From Flavobacteriales bacterium UBA3376 (GTDB lineage: Bacteria > Bacteroidota > Bacteroidia > Flavobacteriales > Weeksellaceae): DNA of 60,680 bases. Shown piece by piece: positions 42,468-51,030 of the stretch. The stretch covers positions 1 to 60,680 of the forward strand of contig DEQC01000024.1 in assembly GCA_002359055.1 (NCBI GenBank). Direction: 5' to 3'. How positions within the stretch are numbered: position 1 is the first letter of the stretch; every line of letters starts with the position of its first letter. Position numbers and translations under genes: made by a program. The notes beneath the pieces were generated by a model. It searched no databases and had not been told where the DNA came from. It worked only from the letters and a program-made list of their open reading frames with translations.

Positions 42468-43714
42468 TCTTCAAATAATTCAAAAATAGTTAAACCACTC
42501 AATGGTTTAGGTTCTATATAAGTACTTTTAGGAGGCATTTTCAATCCCAAATCAGCGATTTTCTCTAAATCATCAGAAACTACGGGATACATAAAAAAGC
42601 CAGCTTTATACTTACCGCTATCGACTTTCTTTTGTAAATTCAGAACTCCATCGATATCACCTGTTCCTCTCAAAAATCCTAAACGATTATTATCTTTAGA
42701 ATCTTGAATATCCAATATCGGTTTAGCTACCAATTCTTCGAACAAATAAGTATCCAACTCTGACATTCCTTCGACTGTCAAAGCTTCTTTTTTTACAAAT
42801 AAACTGTAGAATTTACCGTCGATATACAATCCCATATGGTGTTTTTTCGAAGGAAAGAATGGTGTTTCCCCTCTTTCAGCCATAGAGAAAGTTTCTCCTA
42901 TTTTCTCTAAAAATTCTTCGGTAGTGAGCCCATTTAAGTCTTTGATCAATCGGTTATAATCTTTAATGATCAAATCTTTGTCAGAAACCAGCATTGCCAA
43001 CGTATAATTGATCGTATCATCATCAAAAGTATCATCTTTCAAAATTTCGTTCATTCGCTCGGTATAAATCATTGAGCTTTCCATTCGATGATGTCCATCG
43101 GCTATATAAAATGCTTCGTTTCTTTCGATTGAATCTTTGATTTGAATCATGTTCAATCGATTTTCAATTTGCCATAATTGATGTTCGTTTCCTTTTTTAT
43201 CTTTGAACGAAATCAAAGGAAGTCTTTTCATTTCAACATCCATCAAAAGATCTACTCTTTGATTTTGTTTGTAAGTCAAAAGAACGGGTTCCGCATGAAA
43301 ATGTACATCGAGTAGATAATCAGCAAATCGCTTCACTCGTTTTGTCAAAGTATTTTCGTGCGTTTTAATTTTTCCTTCTTTATATTCGTGTAAATTGACC
43401 AAACCGATGATTGCGCGAACGCTATTTTCATCGGGATCTATCACTTGATAAATATAGTATGAAGGTTTATCTCTTTCTGCTTGTGGACCGTTAGCGAAAT
43501 CTAAGAAATTTTGTCTTACTCTTTCATGTCTTTCTTTACTGTCTATTCTTTCTGAAGTCCAGGTAGGTGCAATGATATGTAAAAAGGATTCTGGATTATT
43601 TTCCAATTCCTTTTCCAATTCTTCACGACTGTATTTATCAACACTTTTGGTTGCAAATCCACCCGCTATTTCCCTTCCAGGTCGGATTCCCTTAAACGGC
43701 TTAAATTCTGGCAT
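42464..43714 (-). CDS. DUF1015 family protein
   Basis: The frame opens upstream, but MPEFKPFKGIRP at ATG 43714 (416 residues) is the family start. It contains FYIADGHHRMESS (about 222-234), the family hallmark, plus GLVNLHEYKEGKIKTHENT (about 111-129). DUF1015 proteins have an unknown role, often suggested to be serine kinase-like (SerK family) and typically neighbours of serA/serC. Position: 17 bases after serA, four-base overlap with yggS. Confidence 0.85.
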   Translation of the reverse strand: MPEFKPFKGIRPGREIAGGFATKSVDKYSREELEKELENNPESFLHIIAPTWTSERIDSKERHERVRQNFLDFANGPQAERDKPSYYIYQVIDPDENSVRAIIGLVNLHEYKEGKIKTHENTLTKRVKRFADYLLDVHFHAEPVLLTYKQNQRVDLLMDVEMKRLPLISFKDKKGNEHQLWQIENRLNMIQIKDSIERNEAFYIADGHHRMESSMIYTERMNEILKDDTFDDDTINYTLAMLVSDKDLIIKDYNRLIKDLNGLTTEEFLEKIGETFSMAERGETPFFPSKKHHMGLYIDGKFYSLFVKKEALTVEGMSELDTYLFEELVAKPILDIQDSKDNNRLGFLRGTGDIDGVLNLQKKVDSGKYKAGFFMYPVVSDDLEKIADLGLKMPPKSTYIEPKPLSGLTIFELFEE

Positions 43715-43730
43715 TTTGAAATTTTTCTTA

Positions 43731-44684
43731 TTAATTAATATTATAAAAAGCACTGATCTGTTCAGCTAATTCTAAACCGATTCTTTCTTGTGCTTCTCGT
43801 GTACTTCCACCCAAATGTGGTGAAAGTGATAAATTATCGTTCATCAATAATTTAATACTTGGTGTGGGTTCGGTTTCGAACACATCCAAAGCAGCTCCCA
43901 ATAATTTTCCGTCTTCTATGGCTTCTAAAATAGAGATTTCATCGACCACTCCTCCTCTTGCAGTATTGATGATGACTGAACCATCTTTCATTTGACTGAT
44001 TTCTTTTTCACCTATGATAGGTTTTTTCTGTGCGGGAACATGAAGCGTGATGATATCGCTATTTTTAAGCACTTCAGCCAAAGGTTGAGCAACTACTTTG
44101 AAATTCAAAGATTGTCCATCGAAAAAGTCAATGGGAACATCGATTTCTTTGGTTGTCGCACTATATCCAATGACGTTCATACCTGCGCCAATTGCACATT
44201 TCGCAACTTCTCTTCCGATTCTTCCTAAACCTATAATTCCTAAAGTTTTGCCTCTAATTTCTTGTGCATTGCCATAAGTTTTCTTCAATTCTTTGAATTT
44301 AGAGTCACCTTCCAATGGCATGGCTCGATTGGATTTATGTAAATTTCTATAGATAGAATAAATATGTGCCATGACCATTTCACCTACAGAAGCAGATGAA
44401 GATGCTGGCGTATTGATGACTTTAAGTCCTTTGGATTGAGCATATTCAACATCGATGTTATCCATGCCCACTCCTGCTCTACCTATAATTTTCAAATTGG
44501 TTTGGTCGATCAAGTCTTTTCTCACTTGAGTTGCACTCCTAACAATTAGGACTTCAATTTGATTGTTATTGATGAAATTTGCTAATTGATCTTGCGCAAC
44601 AAAAGTTGTAAGAACTTCAAAACCATCTTTTTCTAATGCTGCTTTCCCGACGGCCGATATGCCATCATTTGCAAGTATTTTCAT
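43731..44684 (-). CDS. serA: D-3-phosphoglycerate dehydrogenase (short form)
   Basis: The 317-residue D-2-hydroxyacid dehydrogenase has the Rossmann motif LGIIGLGRIGREVAKCA (about 145-161) and the catalytic dyad residues Arg (IINTARGGVVDE), Glu and His (LSPHLGGSTREA). It oxidises 3-phosphoglycerate as the first step of serine synthesis. It lacks the C-terminal ACT domain of E. coli SerA, as is usual in Bacteroidota. It follows serC by 28 bases and is transcribed with it. Confidence 0.9.
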   Translation of the reverse strand: MKILANDGISAVGKAALEKDGFEVLTTFVAQDQLANFINNNQIEVLIVRSATQVRKDLIDQTNLKIIGRAGVGMDNIDVEYAQSKGLKVINTPASSSASVGEMVMAHIYSIYRNLHKSNRAMPLEGDSKFKELKKTYGNAQEIRGKTLGIIGLGRIGREVAKCAIGAGMNVIGYSATTKEIDVPIDFFDGQSLNFKVVAQPLAEVLKNSDIITLHVPAQKKPIIGEKEISQMKDGSVIINTARGGVVDEISILEAIEDGKLLGAALDVFETEPTPSIKLLMNDNLSLSPHLGGSTREAQERIGLELAEQISAFYNIN

Positions 44685-44712
44685 ACTATAATTGTGTTTA
44701 TTTACTTTTTAA

Positions 44713-45786
44713 TTATCCTAATTTTTGTTCAAAATGCTTCATCACATCCACTAAAACTTGTACGCTTTCAATAGGCATAGCATTGTAAATACTCGCACGG
44801 TATCCACCCACATCTCTATGTCCATTTAAATTTACAATTCCAGCGTCTTTCCACATTTTGTCAAATGCTTCCTTCAAGCTTTCGTCTTCCAACACAAAGC
44901 AAACATTCATCTCTGAACGATCTTCTTTTTCTGCAGTTCCAATAAACATCGGATTTCTATCGATTTCATCATAAATCAATTTTGCTTTTGCTTGATTGAT
45001 TTCAGAAATGGTAGGAATTCCACCTAATTTTTTCAACCATTTCAAATTCAAATACACACCATAAACTGCTAAAACTGGCCATGTATTGAATGCACTTCCT
45101 TTATCGATATGGGTTTGATAGTTCAAATAACTCGGGATATCCCTTCCTGTTTTACCCAAAACTTCTTTATTGATAATTACAGCTACACTTCCAGCTGGTC
45201 CCATGTTTTTCTGAGCTCCAGCATAAATCACATCGAATTTTGAAACATCGATCTTTTTACTTAAAATGTCCGAAGACATATCGCAGACCATAGGAACAGA
45301 ACTCTCCGGAAAAGATTTCATCTGAGTTCCATAAATCGTGTTATTGGATGTGCAATGAAAATAATCAACATCTTCTGGCACTGTATAATCTTTCGGTATG
45401 TAGTTGAAATTTTTATCAGAAGATGAAGCAGGAATGACTACTTCTCCCAATCTTTTCGCTTCTTTAATTGCTTTCTTTGCCCAAACTCCAGTTTCTAAAT
45501 AAGCTGCTTTTCCATTGTTGTTTTTCATCAAATTGAAAGGAACCATAGAAAATTGCAAAGAAGCACCTCCTTGAAGGAAAATTACTTCGTGTGTGTCTGG
45601 AATGCTCAACAACTCTTTGGTCAGAGCAATGGTCGTATCTAAAACTTCTTGAGCATCTGCCCTTCTATGGGAAATCTCCATAATTGAAGAGCCAGAATCA
45701 TTAAAGTTCAAAACAGCTTTGGAAGTTCCTTCAAAAACTTCTTGAGGCAATATGCAGGGTCCTGCACTAAAGTTGTGTATTTTCAT
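44713..45786 (-). CDS. serC: Phosphoserine aminotransferase
   Basis: The 357-residue PLP enzyme transfers an amino group to 3-phosphohydroxypyruvate to give phosphoserine. Visible are NFSAGPCILPQEVFEG at the start, the PLP Lys in YAGAQKNMGPAG (about 190-201), HRDVGGYRASIYNAMP near the end. With serA downstream it covers two consecutive steps. The ferredoxin lies upstream in the same direction. Confidence 0.95.
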   Translation of the reverse strand: MKIHNFSAGPCILPQEVFEGTSKAVLNFNDSGSSIMEISHRRADAQEVLDTTIALTKELLSIPDTHEVIFLQGGASLQFSMVPFNLMKNNNGKAAYLETGVWAKKAIKEAKRLGEVVIPASSSDKNFNYIPKDYTVPEDVDYFHCTSNNTIYGTQMKSFPESSVPMVCDMSSDILSKKIDVSKFDVIYAGAQKNMGPAGSVAVIINKEVLGKTGRDIPSYLNYQTHIDKGSAFNTWPVLAVYGVYLNLKWLKKLGGIPTISEINQAKAKLIYDEIDRNPMFIGTAEKEDRSEMNVCFVLEDESLKEAFDKMWKDAGIVNLNGHRDVGGYRASIYNAMPIESVQVLVDVMKHFEQKLG

Positions 45787-45838
45787 TAGCGATATAGCTT
45801 GTAATTATAAAAATTATATTTCAATGGTTTAATTAGCA

Positions 45839-46189
45839 TTAATCGTGATGCATAAATGCTTGTTTTTTCAACAATCGCTCTACACTTTCCACATGATCCT
45901 CATCTGGAATACAACAGTCCACTGGACAAACAGCCGCACACTGAGGTTCTTCGTGAAAACCTTGACATTCCGTACATTTATCTGGAACTATATAATAAAC
46001 TTCATCGCTGATTGGTTCTTGTGGCTCATCCGCATTAAAGCTCTGTCCGTCAATATTTACAATATCTCCACTTAAACTGGTACCGTCAGAATATTGCCAA
46101 TCTACAGCCGGCTCATAAATTGCATTGTTAGGGCATTCTGGTTCGCAAGCTCCGCAATTGATACATTCGTCGGTTATAATAATAGCCAT
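45839..46189 (-). CDS. 4Fe-4S dicluster ferredoxin
   Basis: The 116-residue protein has two cluster motifs: CINCGACEPECP (from Cys 9) and a second CTECQGFHEEPQCAAVCP with a short insertion, and a Cys pair near 92-93. It looks like the two-cluster ferredoxin that sits beside serC and LuxC-like reductase in Flavobacteria. It may supply electrons to the acyl-CoA reductase or another redox enzyme, an inference from position. It starts the minus-strand ferredoxin-serC-serA-DUF1015-yggS run. Confidence 0.9.
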   Translation of the reverse strand: MAIIITDECINCGACEPECPNNAIYEPAVDWQYSDGTSLSGDIVNIDGQSFNADEPQEPISDEVYYIVPDKCTECQGFHEEPQCAAVCPVDCCIPDEDHVESVERLLKKQAFMHHD

Positions 46190-46317
46190 TTTATTTATTT
46201 TAAAATTTTAATTGTTTGATTTTTTATGTTGATCAGCAAATAGACAACTGAAGTGAGTAAATTAGACTTTGTAATGAAAGTATTTAGACCCATTCGCTCT
46301 AATGTTGTCATATTTAC

Positions 46318-46337
46318 TAAATTTGTAAACAAAATTA
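46318..46337. promoter_or_regulatory. Face-to-face promoter pair for the ferredoxin and acyl-CoA reductase genes
   Basis: Plus strand TAAATTTG (46318-46325) and minus strand TAATTTTG (46330-46337) are four bases apart, each -7 box lying where the other transcript would start. Only one can be used by polymerase at a time. A similar pair lies at 50712-50732. Confidence 0.5.
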
Positions 46338-46356
46338 CTACATTTTTTTATACTTT

Positions 46357-47415
46357 ATGTCGATAACAAAACGTATTTCCGCATTTTATGATTTAGGTCA
46401 GCTATTTTTATATGCTACGAACAGACAATTAAATAAACAAATTGATAATTCCAAATTTGAAGCTATAAAAGAAACTTTATTGGCTAAATTGGAATGGGCT
46501 GAAATTAAAAATCCATGGTTTACTCAGGACAATTTGCAGTTGTGCCTCGCTCAATGGGGTGAAACTTTGACTCGAGAGAATTTAGAAAATTGGTCCAAAG
46601 ATTTAATTCCTCCAAAAAATCCAAAAAACATTGGAATCATTATGGCAGGAAATATTCCTTTGGTCGGATTTCACGATTTATTGTCCGTGCTAATTTCTGG
46701 TCACAATGCCTTGGTGAAAACTTCTTCCAAAGATGATGTGCTCGTCGAGTTTGTCATTGATTTTTTGAAAAATTCAAGTGAAGATTTAAACCAAGCCATT
46801 CAAAAAGTCGATCGACTCAAAAATCATGAAGCCGTCATTGCAACAGGAAGTAACAATACCGCTCGATATTTCGAATATTATTTCAAAGATATACCTCACA
46901 TCATTCGTAAAAACAGAACATCAGTTGCTGTTTTAAAGGGCAATGAATCACCGGAGGATTTAAAGAATTTATCGAAAGATATTTTCCAATATTTCGGTTT
47001 AGGTTGCAGAAACGTTACTCATCTATATTTGCCTGAAGGATTCGATACAGATCTTTTGTTTGAAGCATTTTATGATTGGGGACATATCATCAATCACAAC
47101 AAATACGCCAACAATTACGAATACAATCGCGCGATTTATCTGATGTCAGAAGAAAAGTTTTTGGACAATAATTTTGTGATTCTAAAAGAAGCTGAATCTC
47201 TGCACAGCCCTATTGGAGTAGTTTATTATTCCTATTATTCCGATTTGGAACAAGCAAAAAAATCGATTGAAGAGAACTTTGAAAACATTCAATGTGTGGT
47301 TGATAATGGCGAGTTTGGATTTGAGAATTCAGTTTCATTTGGAGAAACCCAACATCCGAGTTTAACTGATTATGCTGATGGAGTGGATGTTTTAGAATTT
47401 TTGAGCAAGTTATGA
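46357..47415 (+). CDS. LuxC-like acyl-CoA reductase
   Basis: The 352-residue protein has the LuxC fold typical of flavobacterial acyl-CoA reductases: PPKNPKNIGIIMAGNIPLVGFHDLLSVL (about 87-114), VKTSSKDDVLV, NRTSVAVL and the nucleophile region FQYFGLGCRNVTHLYLP (Cys about 219). It reduces acyl-CoA or acyl carriers to the aldehyde. Divergent from the ferredoxin gene, which may supply its electrons. It is a single-gene unit, since pyrH has its own promoter. Confidence 0.85.
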   Translation: MSITKRISAFYDLGQLFLYATNRQLNKQIDNSKFEAIKETLLAKLEWAEIKNPWFTQDNLQLCLAQWGETLTRENLENWSKDLIPPKNPKNIGIIMAGNIPLVGFHDLLSVLISGHNALVKTSSKDDVLVEFVIDFLKNSSEDLNQAIQKVDRLKNHEAVIATGSNNTARYFEYYFKDIPHIIRKNRTSVAVLKGNESPEDLKNLSKDIFQYFGLGCRNVTHLYLPEGFDTDLLFEAFYDWGHIINHNKYANNYEYNRAIYLMSEEKFLDNNFVILKEAESLHSPIGVVYYSYYSDLEQAKKSIEENFENIQCVVDNGEFGFENSVSFGETQHPSLTDYADGVDVLEFLSKL

Positions 47416-47469
47416 TCCACTTAAACATTAATTTTACACTTAGAAATTTCAATCACTATTCGCTTTTAC

Positions 47470-47477
47470 TATATTTG
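47470..47477 (+). promoter_or_regulatory. -7 box for pyrH
   Basis: TATATTTG, 32 bases before the pyrH ATG, fits TAnnTTTG. Confidence 0.55.
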
Positions 47478-47509
47478 CAGCGAAATTTATCTAACTCCAA
47501 TTTATTTAT

Positions 47510-48217
47510 ATGAAATACAAAAGAATCCTTCTGAAGTTAAGCGGTGAAGCTTTGATGGGAGATCAGCAATATGGAATCGACCAAAACCGTTTGAAAGAAT
47601 ATGCACAAGAAATAAAGGCAGCAGTAGATTTAGGTGTTGAAGTAGCTATAGTAATTGGAGCTGGAAATATATTTCGCGGAGTAGCTGGTGCAGCACAAGG
47701 AATGGACAGAGTTCAGGGAGATTATATGGGCATGTTGGCAACGGTTATCAATTCGATGGCATTGCAAGGTGCATTGGAACAAGAAGGAGTCTATACTCGC
47801 CTTCAATCGGCCATTCATATGGAAGAAGTAGCTGAGCCATATATCAAACGTCGTGCAACTCGTCATTTGGAAAAAGGAAGAGTTGTAATTTTTGGTGCTG
47901 GAACTGGAAATCCATATTTTACTACAGATACAGCAGCTACTTTGAGAGCGATTGAAATTGATGCAGATGTGATTTTGAAAGGAACTCGAGTGGATGGAAT
48001 TTATACAGCTGATCCTGAAAAGGACAAATCAGCTACAAAATACGACAACTTGACTTTCAAAGAAGTTTATAGCAAAGGCCTGAACGTAATGGATATGACG
48101 GCTTTTACACTTAGCGATGAAAACAATTTGCCGATTATCGTTTTCGATATGAATACCAAAGGAAATTTGGTTAAATTGTTGAAAGGTGAGAATATCGGAA
48201 CTATAGTTGAAAAATAA
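47510..48217 (+). CDS. pyrH: UMP kinase
   Basis: The 235-residue hexameric kinase makes UDP from UMP. It starts KRILLKLSGEALMGD and has VAIVIGAGNIFRGVAGA (about 45-61), ATVINSMALQGALE, ATLRAIEIDADVILKGTRVDGIYTADPE (about 144-171), all as in bacterial PyrH, which is regulated by GTP and UTP. frr follows after 82 bases but from its own promoter. Confidence 0.97.
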   Translation: MKYKRILLKLSGEALMGDQQYGIDQNRLKEYAQEIKAAVDLGVEVAIVIGAGNIFRGVAGAAQGMDRVQGDYMGMLATVINSMALQGALEQEGVYTRLQSAIHMEEVAEPYIKRRATRHLEKGRVVIFGAGTGNPYFTTDTAATLRAIEIDADVILKGTRVDGIYTADPEKDKSATKYDNLTFKEVYSKGLNVMDMTAFTLSDENNLPIIVFDMNTKGNLVKLLKGENIGTIVEK

Positions 48218-48256
48218 AATTTGAAAAATCAAATTGAATTTTTTAGTTTGAATTTA

Positions 48257-48264
48257 TATCTTTG
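48257..48264 (+). promoter_or_regulatory. -7 box for frr
   Basis: TATCTTTG, 36 bases before the frr ATG, fits TAnnTTTG. Confidence 0.5.
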
Positions 48265-48299
48265 AATCAGAAATTAACAATACAATTAATACAGTCAAA

Positions 48300-48854
48300 A
48301 TGGATGAATTAGATTTAATAATTGAGGATGCAAAAGAACAGATGCAAGGATCTTTGGATCATTTGGAGAAAGCGTTTTTGAAAATTAGAGCGGGGAAAGC
48401 ATCGCCAGCAATGGTTTCAGCAGTTATGGTTGACTATTATGGCAGTTCCACTCCTCTGTCTCAAGTAGCAAACGTCAGTACTCCTGATGCCAAAACAATC
48501 ACTGTTCAACCATGGGAGAAAAATTTAATTCCAGAAATAGAAAAAGCAATTATTAATGCTAATTTGGGCTTTGCCCCATCCAATAATGGTGATTTGATCA
48601 TTATAAATATTCCTCCGCTAACTGAAGAGAGACGTATCGAATTGTCAAAAATCGCCAAAGCTGAAACTGAAAATGCTAAAGTAAGTATCAGAAATGCACG
48701 TAAAGATGCAAATAACTCTATCAAAAAAGTAAGCGATATCTCTGAAGATATCATCAAAGAATACGAAAATAAAATCCAAGAACTTACAGATGCTTTCGTA
48801 AAAAAAACTGATGAACTTTATGCTGTAAAAGATGGAGAAATCATGACGGTTTAA
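48300..48854 (+). CDS. frr: Ribosome recycling factor
   Basis: The 184-residue protein has the RRF layout: helix QMQGSLDHLEKAFLKIRAGKASPAMV, the strands with VDYYGSSTPLSQVANVSTPDAKTI, and the tail helices. It dissociates post-termination ribosomes with EF-G. A terminator follows at 48877. Slightly longer coiled coil than E. coli but within the family range. Confidence 0.97.
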   Translation: MDELDLIIEDAKEQMQGSLDHLEKAFLKIRAGKASPAMVSAVMVDYYGSSTPLSQVANVSTPDAKTITVQPWEKNLIPEIEKAIINANLGFAPSNNGDLIIINIPPLTEERRIELSKIAKAETENAKVSIRNARKDANNSIKKVSDISEDIIKEYENKIQELTDAFVKKTDELYAVKDGEIMTV

Positions 48855-48876
48855 ATTTAACTTCTATATAATTTAT

Positions 48877-48910
48877 AAACCATCTCATCCTTAGACGAGA
48901 TGGTTTTTTT
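48877..48910 (+). terminator. Terminator of frr
   Basis: AAACCATCTC and GAGATGGTTT arms around a short loop, followed by T. Confidence 0.7.
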
Positions 48911-48917
48911 ATGCTTT

Positions 48918-49862
48918 TTATTCAATATTCAATAAATCGAGATCTTCTTGATCGAGCTTCAAATTCGGCGCATCTATCATCGATTGAATGTGAGAAGTTT
49001 TCGTAGCGCTCACTATAGGTGCTAAAACGGTTTTCTGATGCAACAGCCAAGCCAACGCTATAGCTGCCGAAGAAGTGGAATGTTTGTCCGTAACTTGATC
49101 CAATGCATCTAAAATTTTCAGTCCTCTATCGTTCAAATATTTTTCTACATCTTTTCCTCTTTGACTTTGTTGCAAATCCTCGACTGTTCTATATTTTCCA
49201 GTCAAAAATCCACTCGCCAAGGAATAATAAGGCAAAACACTTAATTCATGTTCGATGGCTATTTTTTGATATTCAGTTTCAAATTGATTGCGTTCATATA
49301 AATTATAATGCGGTTGAAGCGATTGATATTTTGGGAATTCCTTATTTGATGAAAGTTCCAAAGATTCTAACAAACGTTCAGCTGAAATATTCGAAACACC
49401 TATATAGCGTACTTTTCCTTGTTTGATCAACGTTTGAAAACTTTCCAAAACTTCTTCTATCGGAGTTTCTTTATCATCATAATGCAGTTGATACAAGTCG
49501 ATATAATCCGTTTTTAATCTTCGGAGCGATTGCTCCACTTCAGAGAAAATATGTTCACGCGAATTGATCGGTCGAGGTCGCCCTACTCCTCTTCCACCTA
49601 CTTTCGTAGCAATAATAACTTCGTGTCTTTTTTTTCTATTTTGCATCCATTGACCGATGATTTCTTCGGATTCACCCCCATGATTTCCATTGACCCAATG
49701 TGAATAATTGTTGGAAGTATCTATGAAATTAAATCCGTAACCAATGAATTGATCTAAAATTTCAAAAGAAGTTTTTTTATCAATGGTCCATCCGAAAACA
49801 TTTCCACCAAAACATATTGGATAAACCTCCAAATCAGACTTACCTATTTTTCTTAATTCCAT
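48918..49862 (-). CDS. Aldo/keto reductase
   Basis: The 314-residue NADPH-dependent reductase (KREC/YhdN-like branch) has the catalytic residues in FIDTSNNYSHW (Asp and Tyr), IATKVGGRGVG (Lys) and YQLHYDD (His), and the C-terminal SAAIALAWLLHQKTVLAPIV cofactor segment. The substrate is not evident. It is convergent with frr and has a hairpin-rich region behind its start. Confidence 0.9.
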   Translation of the reverse strand: MELRKIGKSDLEVYPICFGGNVFGWTIDKKTSFEILDQFIGYGFNFIDTSNNYSHWVNGNHGGESEEIIGQWMQNRKKRHEVIIATKVGGRGVGRPRPINSREHIFSEVEQSLRRLKTDYIDLYQLHYDDKETPIEEVLESFQTLIKQGKVRYIGVSNISAERLLESLELSSNKEFPKYQSLQPHYNLYERNQFETEYQKIAIEHELSVLPYYSLASGFLTGKYRTVEDLQQSQRGKDVEKYLNDRGLKILDALDQVTDKHSTSSAAIALAWLLHQKTVLAPIVSATKTSHIQSMIDAPNLKLDQEDLDLLNIE

Positions 49863-49901
49863 ATTCAGTTGTATAAAAACTCAATATAGTAAATTAATAG
49901 A

Positions 49902-50105
49902 AAACCGATAAAAAAGCCCCTCTTATTTAGAGAAGGGCTCCTTTATCGGTTTAGGTTAAGTTAAGTTGGTTTAGTTGGTTAAATTTTATAGTTTTTACTC
50001 TATAAAACACTACATCGCAAAATTATGCGATTTAATTCATCATAAAAATAGGAAAAATCCCCTTTTTATTTAAAAAACAAGCAGTCTTTTTTTTAAAAAC
50101 TGCTT
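49902..50105. repeat. Chain of hairpins between the aldo/keto reductase and the phosphoesterase
   Basis: At least four self-complementary elements follow one another: AAACCGATAAA-AGCCC-CTCT with their complements (49902-49952, about 20 pairs), TTTTATAG/CTATAAAA (49984-50007), ATCGCA/TGCGAT (50014-50031) and AAGCAGT/ACTGCTT (50079-50105). The first is a symmetric stem that could act as a bidirectional terminator. Between them lies a GGTTAAGTTAAGTTGGTTTA stretch repeating GTTAAGTT/GTTGGTT. I see no coding frame; 49863-50195 otherwise holds nothing I can name. Confidence 0.45.
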
Positions 50106-50195
50106 ATTGGTTCAGAGGGAGTTTGGTCTTAAAAATCTTATTACAAAGTAAGAGCTTAATTACCTTGCAAACAATGGGGTTTTCCTCCTTTATTT

Positions 50196-50693
50196 TCAGG
50201 ATTTTCCCCTTTTCCATTCGATTACTTCTAAATTTTCAATTTTGGATCGATTGATTTCAAACCTTAACATCGTTCTTACTTGATGAAATCCATGTTGACC
50301 CACAGCTCCTGGATTCATATGCAACAAATTCAAACGCTTATCGGGCATCACTTTCAAAATATGAGAATGTCCACAAATAAATAAATTGGGAGGATTTTTA
50401 TAAATTTCATCTTTGATTTGAGGGCTGTATTTTCCTGGATATCCACCAATATGCGTGATCCAAACATCAATTCCATCGATGATGAAACGATTGTTCAAAG
50501 GAAATTCCCTTCTGATATCAGTTCCATCTATATTGCCATATACCGCTCTTAATTTCGATACTTTCGACAATTCATCCATCACCTTTAAATCGCCTATATC
50601 TCCTGCATGCCAGACTTCATCAGCTTCTGCAGCATATTTCAGAATTTTCTCATCTATATAAGAATGCGTGTCCGAAAGCAATAGAATTTTCAT
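50196..50693 (-). CDS. Metallophosphoesterase (YfcE/MJ0936 type)
   Basis: The 165-residue calcineurin-like phosphoesterase has all metal-site motifs: LLSDTHSY, VWHAGDIGD, VYGNIDGTD, FICGHSHILK and NPGAVGQHG. It hydrolyses phosphodiesters or phosphomonoesters; small members act on cyclic or model substrates in vitro. Divergent from the DUF2905 gene, sharing the face-to-face promoter pair at 50712-50732. Confidence 0.9.
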   Translation of the reverse strand: MKILLLSDTHSYIDEKILKYAAEADEVWHAGDIGDLKVMDELSKVSKLRAVYGNIDGTDIRREFPLNNRFIIDGIDVWITHIGGYPGKYSPQIKDEIYKNPPNLFICGHSHILKVMPDKRLNLLHMNPGAVGQHGFHQVRTMLRFEINRSKIENLEVIEWKRGKS

Positions 50694-50711
50694 ATTTGTT
50701 CAAATTAAAAT

Positions 50712-50732
50712 TAACTTTGTACTACAAAACTA
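50712..50732. promoter_or_regulatory. Face-to-face promoter pair for the phosphoesterase and DUF2905 genes
   Basis: Plus strand TAACTTTG (50712-50719) and minus strand TAGTTTTG (50725-50732), five bases apart. Same geometry as 46318-46337. Confidence 0.5.
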
Positions 50733-50739
50733 AATTTAA

Positions 50740-50955
50740 ATGGGAAAAATACTTATTGCTATAGGTATAATTATTTTAATTTTAGGATTATTGATTCAAT
50801 TCACGAACTTTAATCTCAATTGGTTTGGAAATTTACCGGGCGATATCAAAGTTGAGAAACCAGGATTTTCACTTTATATTCCTATAGTTTCTATGTTGAT
50901 CGTTTCCGTTTTATTTTCTGTGATTTTATGGCTAATCAACAAATTTAATTCATAA
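50740..50955 (+). CDS. DUF2905 membrane protein
   Basis: The 71-residue product matches DUF2905: helix 1 (about 4-22), the conserved NWFGNLPGDIKVEKPGFSLYIPIVS segment (about 27-51) and helix 2 (about 46-66). The family is widespread in bacteria, of unknown role. It lies 55 bases upstream of the truA promoter and is probably a single-gene unit. Confidence 0.85.
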   Translation: MGKILIAIGIIILILGLLIQFTNFNLNWFGNLPGDIKVEKPGFSLYIPIVSMLIVSVLFSVILWLINKFNS

Positions 50956-51004
50956 AACAACTCTGAACTTAAATCAACTGACTTCAAAATCATTCTTAAA
51001 TGAT

Positions 51005-51012
51005 TAACTTTG
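51005..51012 (+). promoter_or_regulatory. -7 box for truA
   Basis: TAACTTTG. A start codon at 51010 is impossible if this promoter is used, because it lies inside the box. Confidence 0.5.
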
Positions 51013-51030
51013 CAGTCAAAATTTCAACTT

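Noticed and set aside
49950..49985. GTTAAGTT/GTTGGTT tandem repeat as a replication or att site
   Set aside because: Only a few imperfect units with no partner gene; it is simply part of a hairpin-rich gap.
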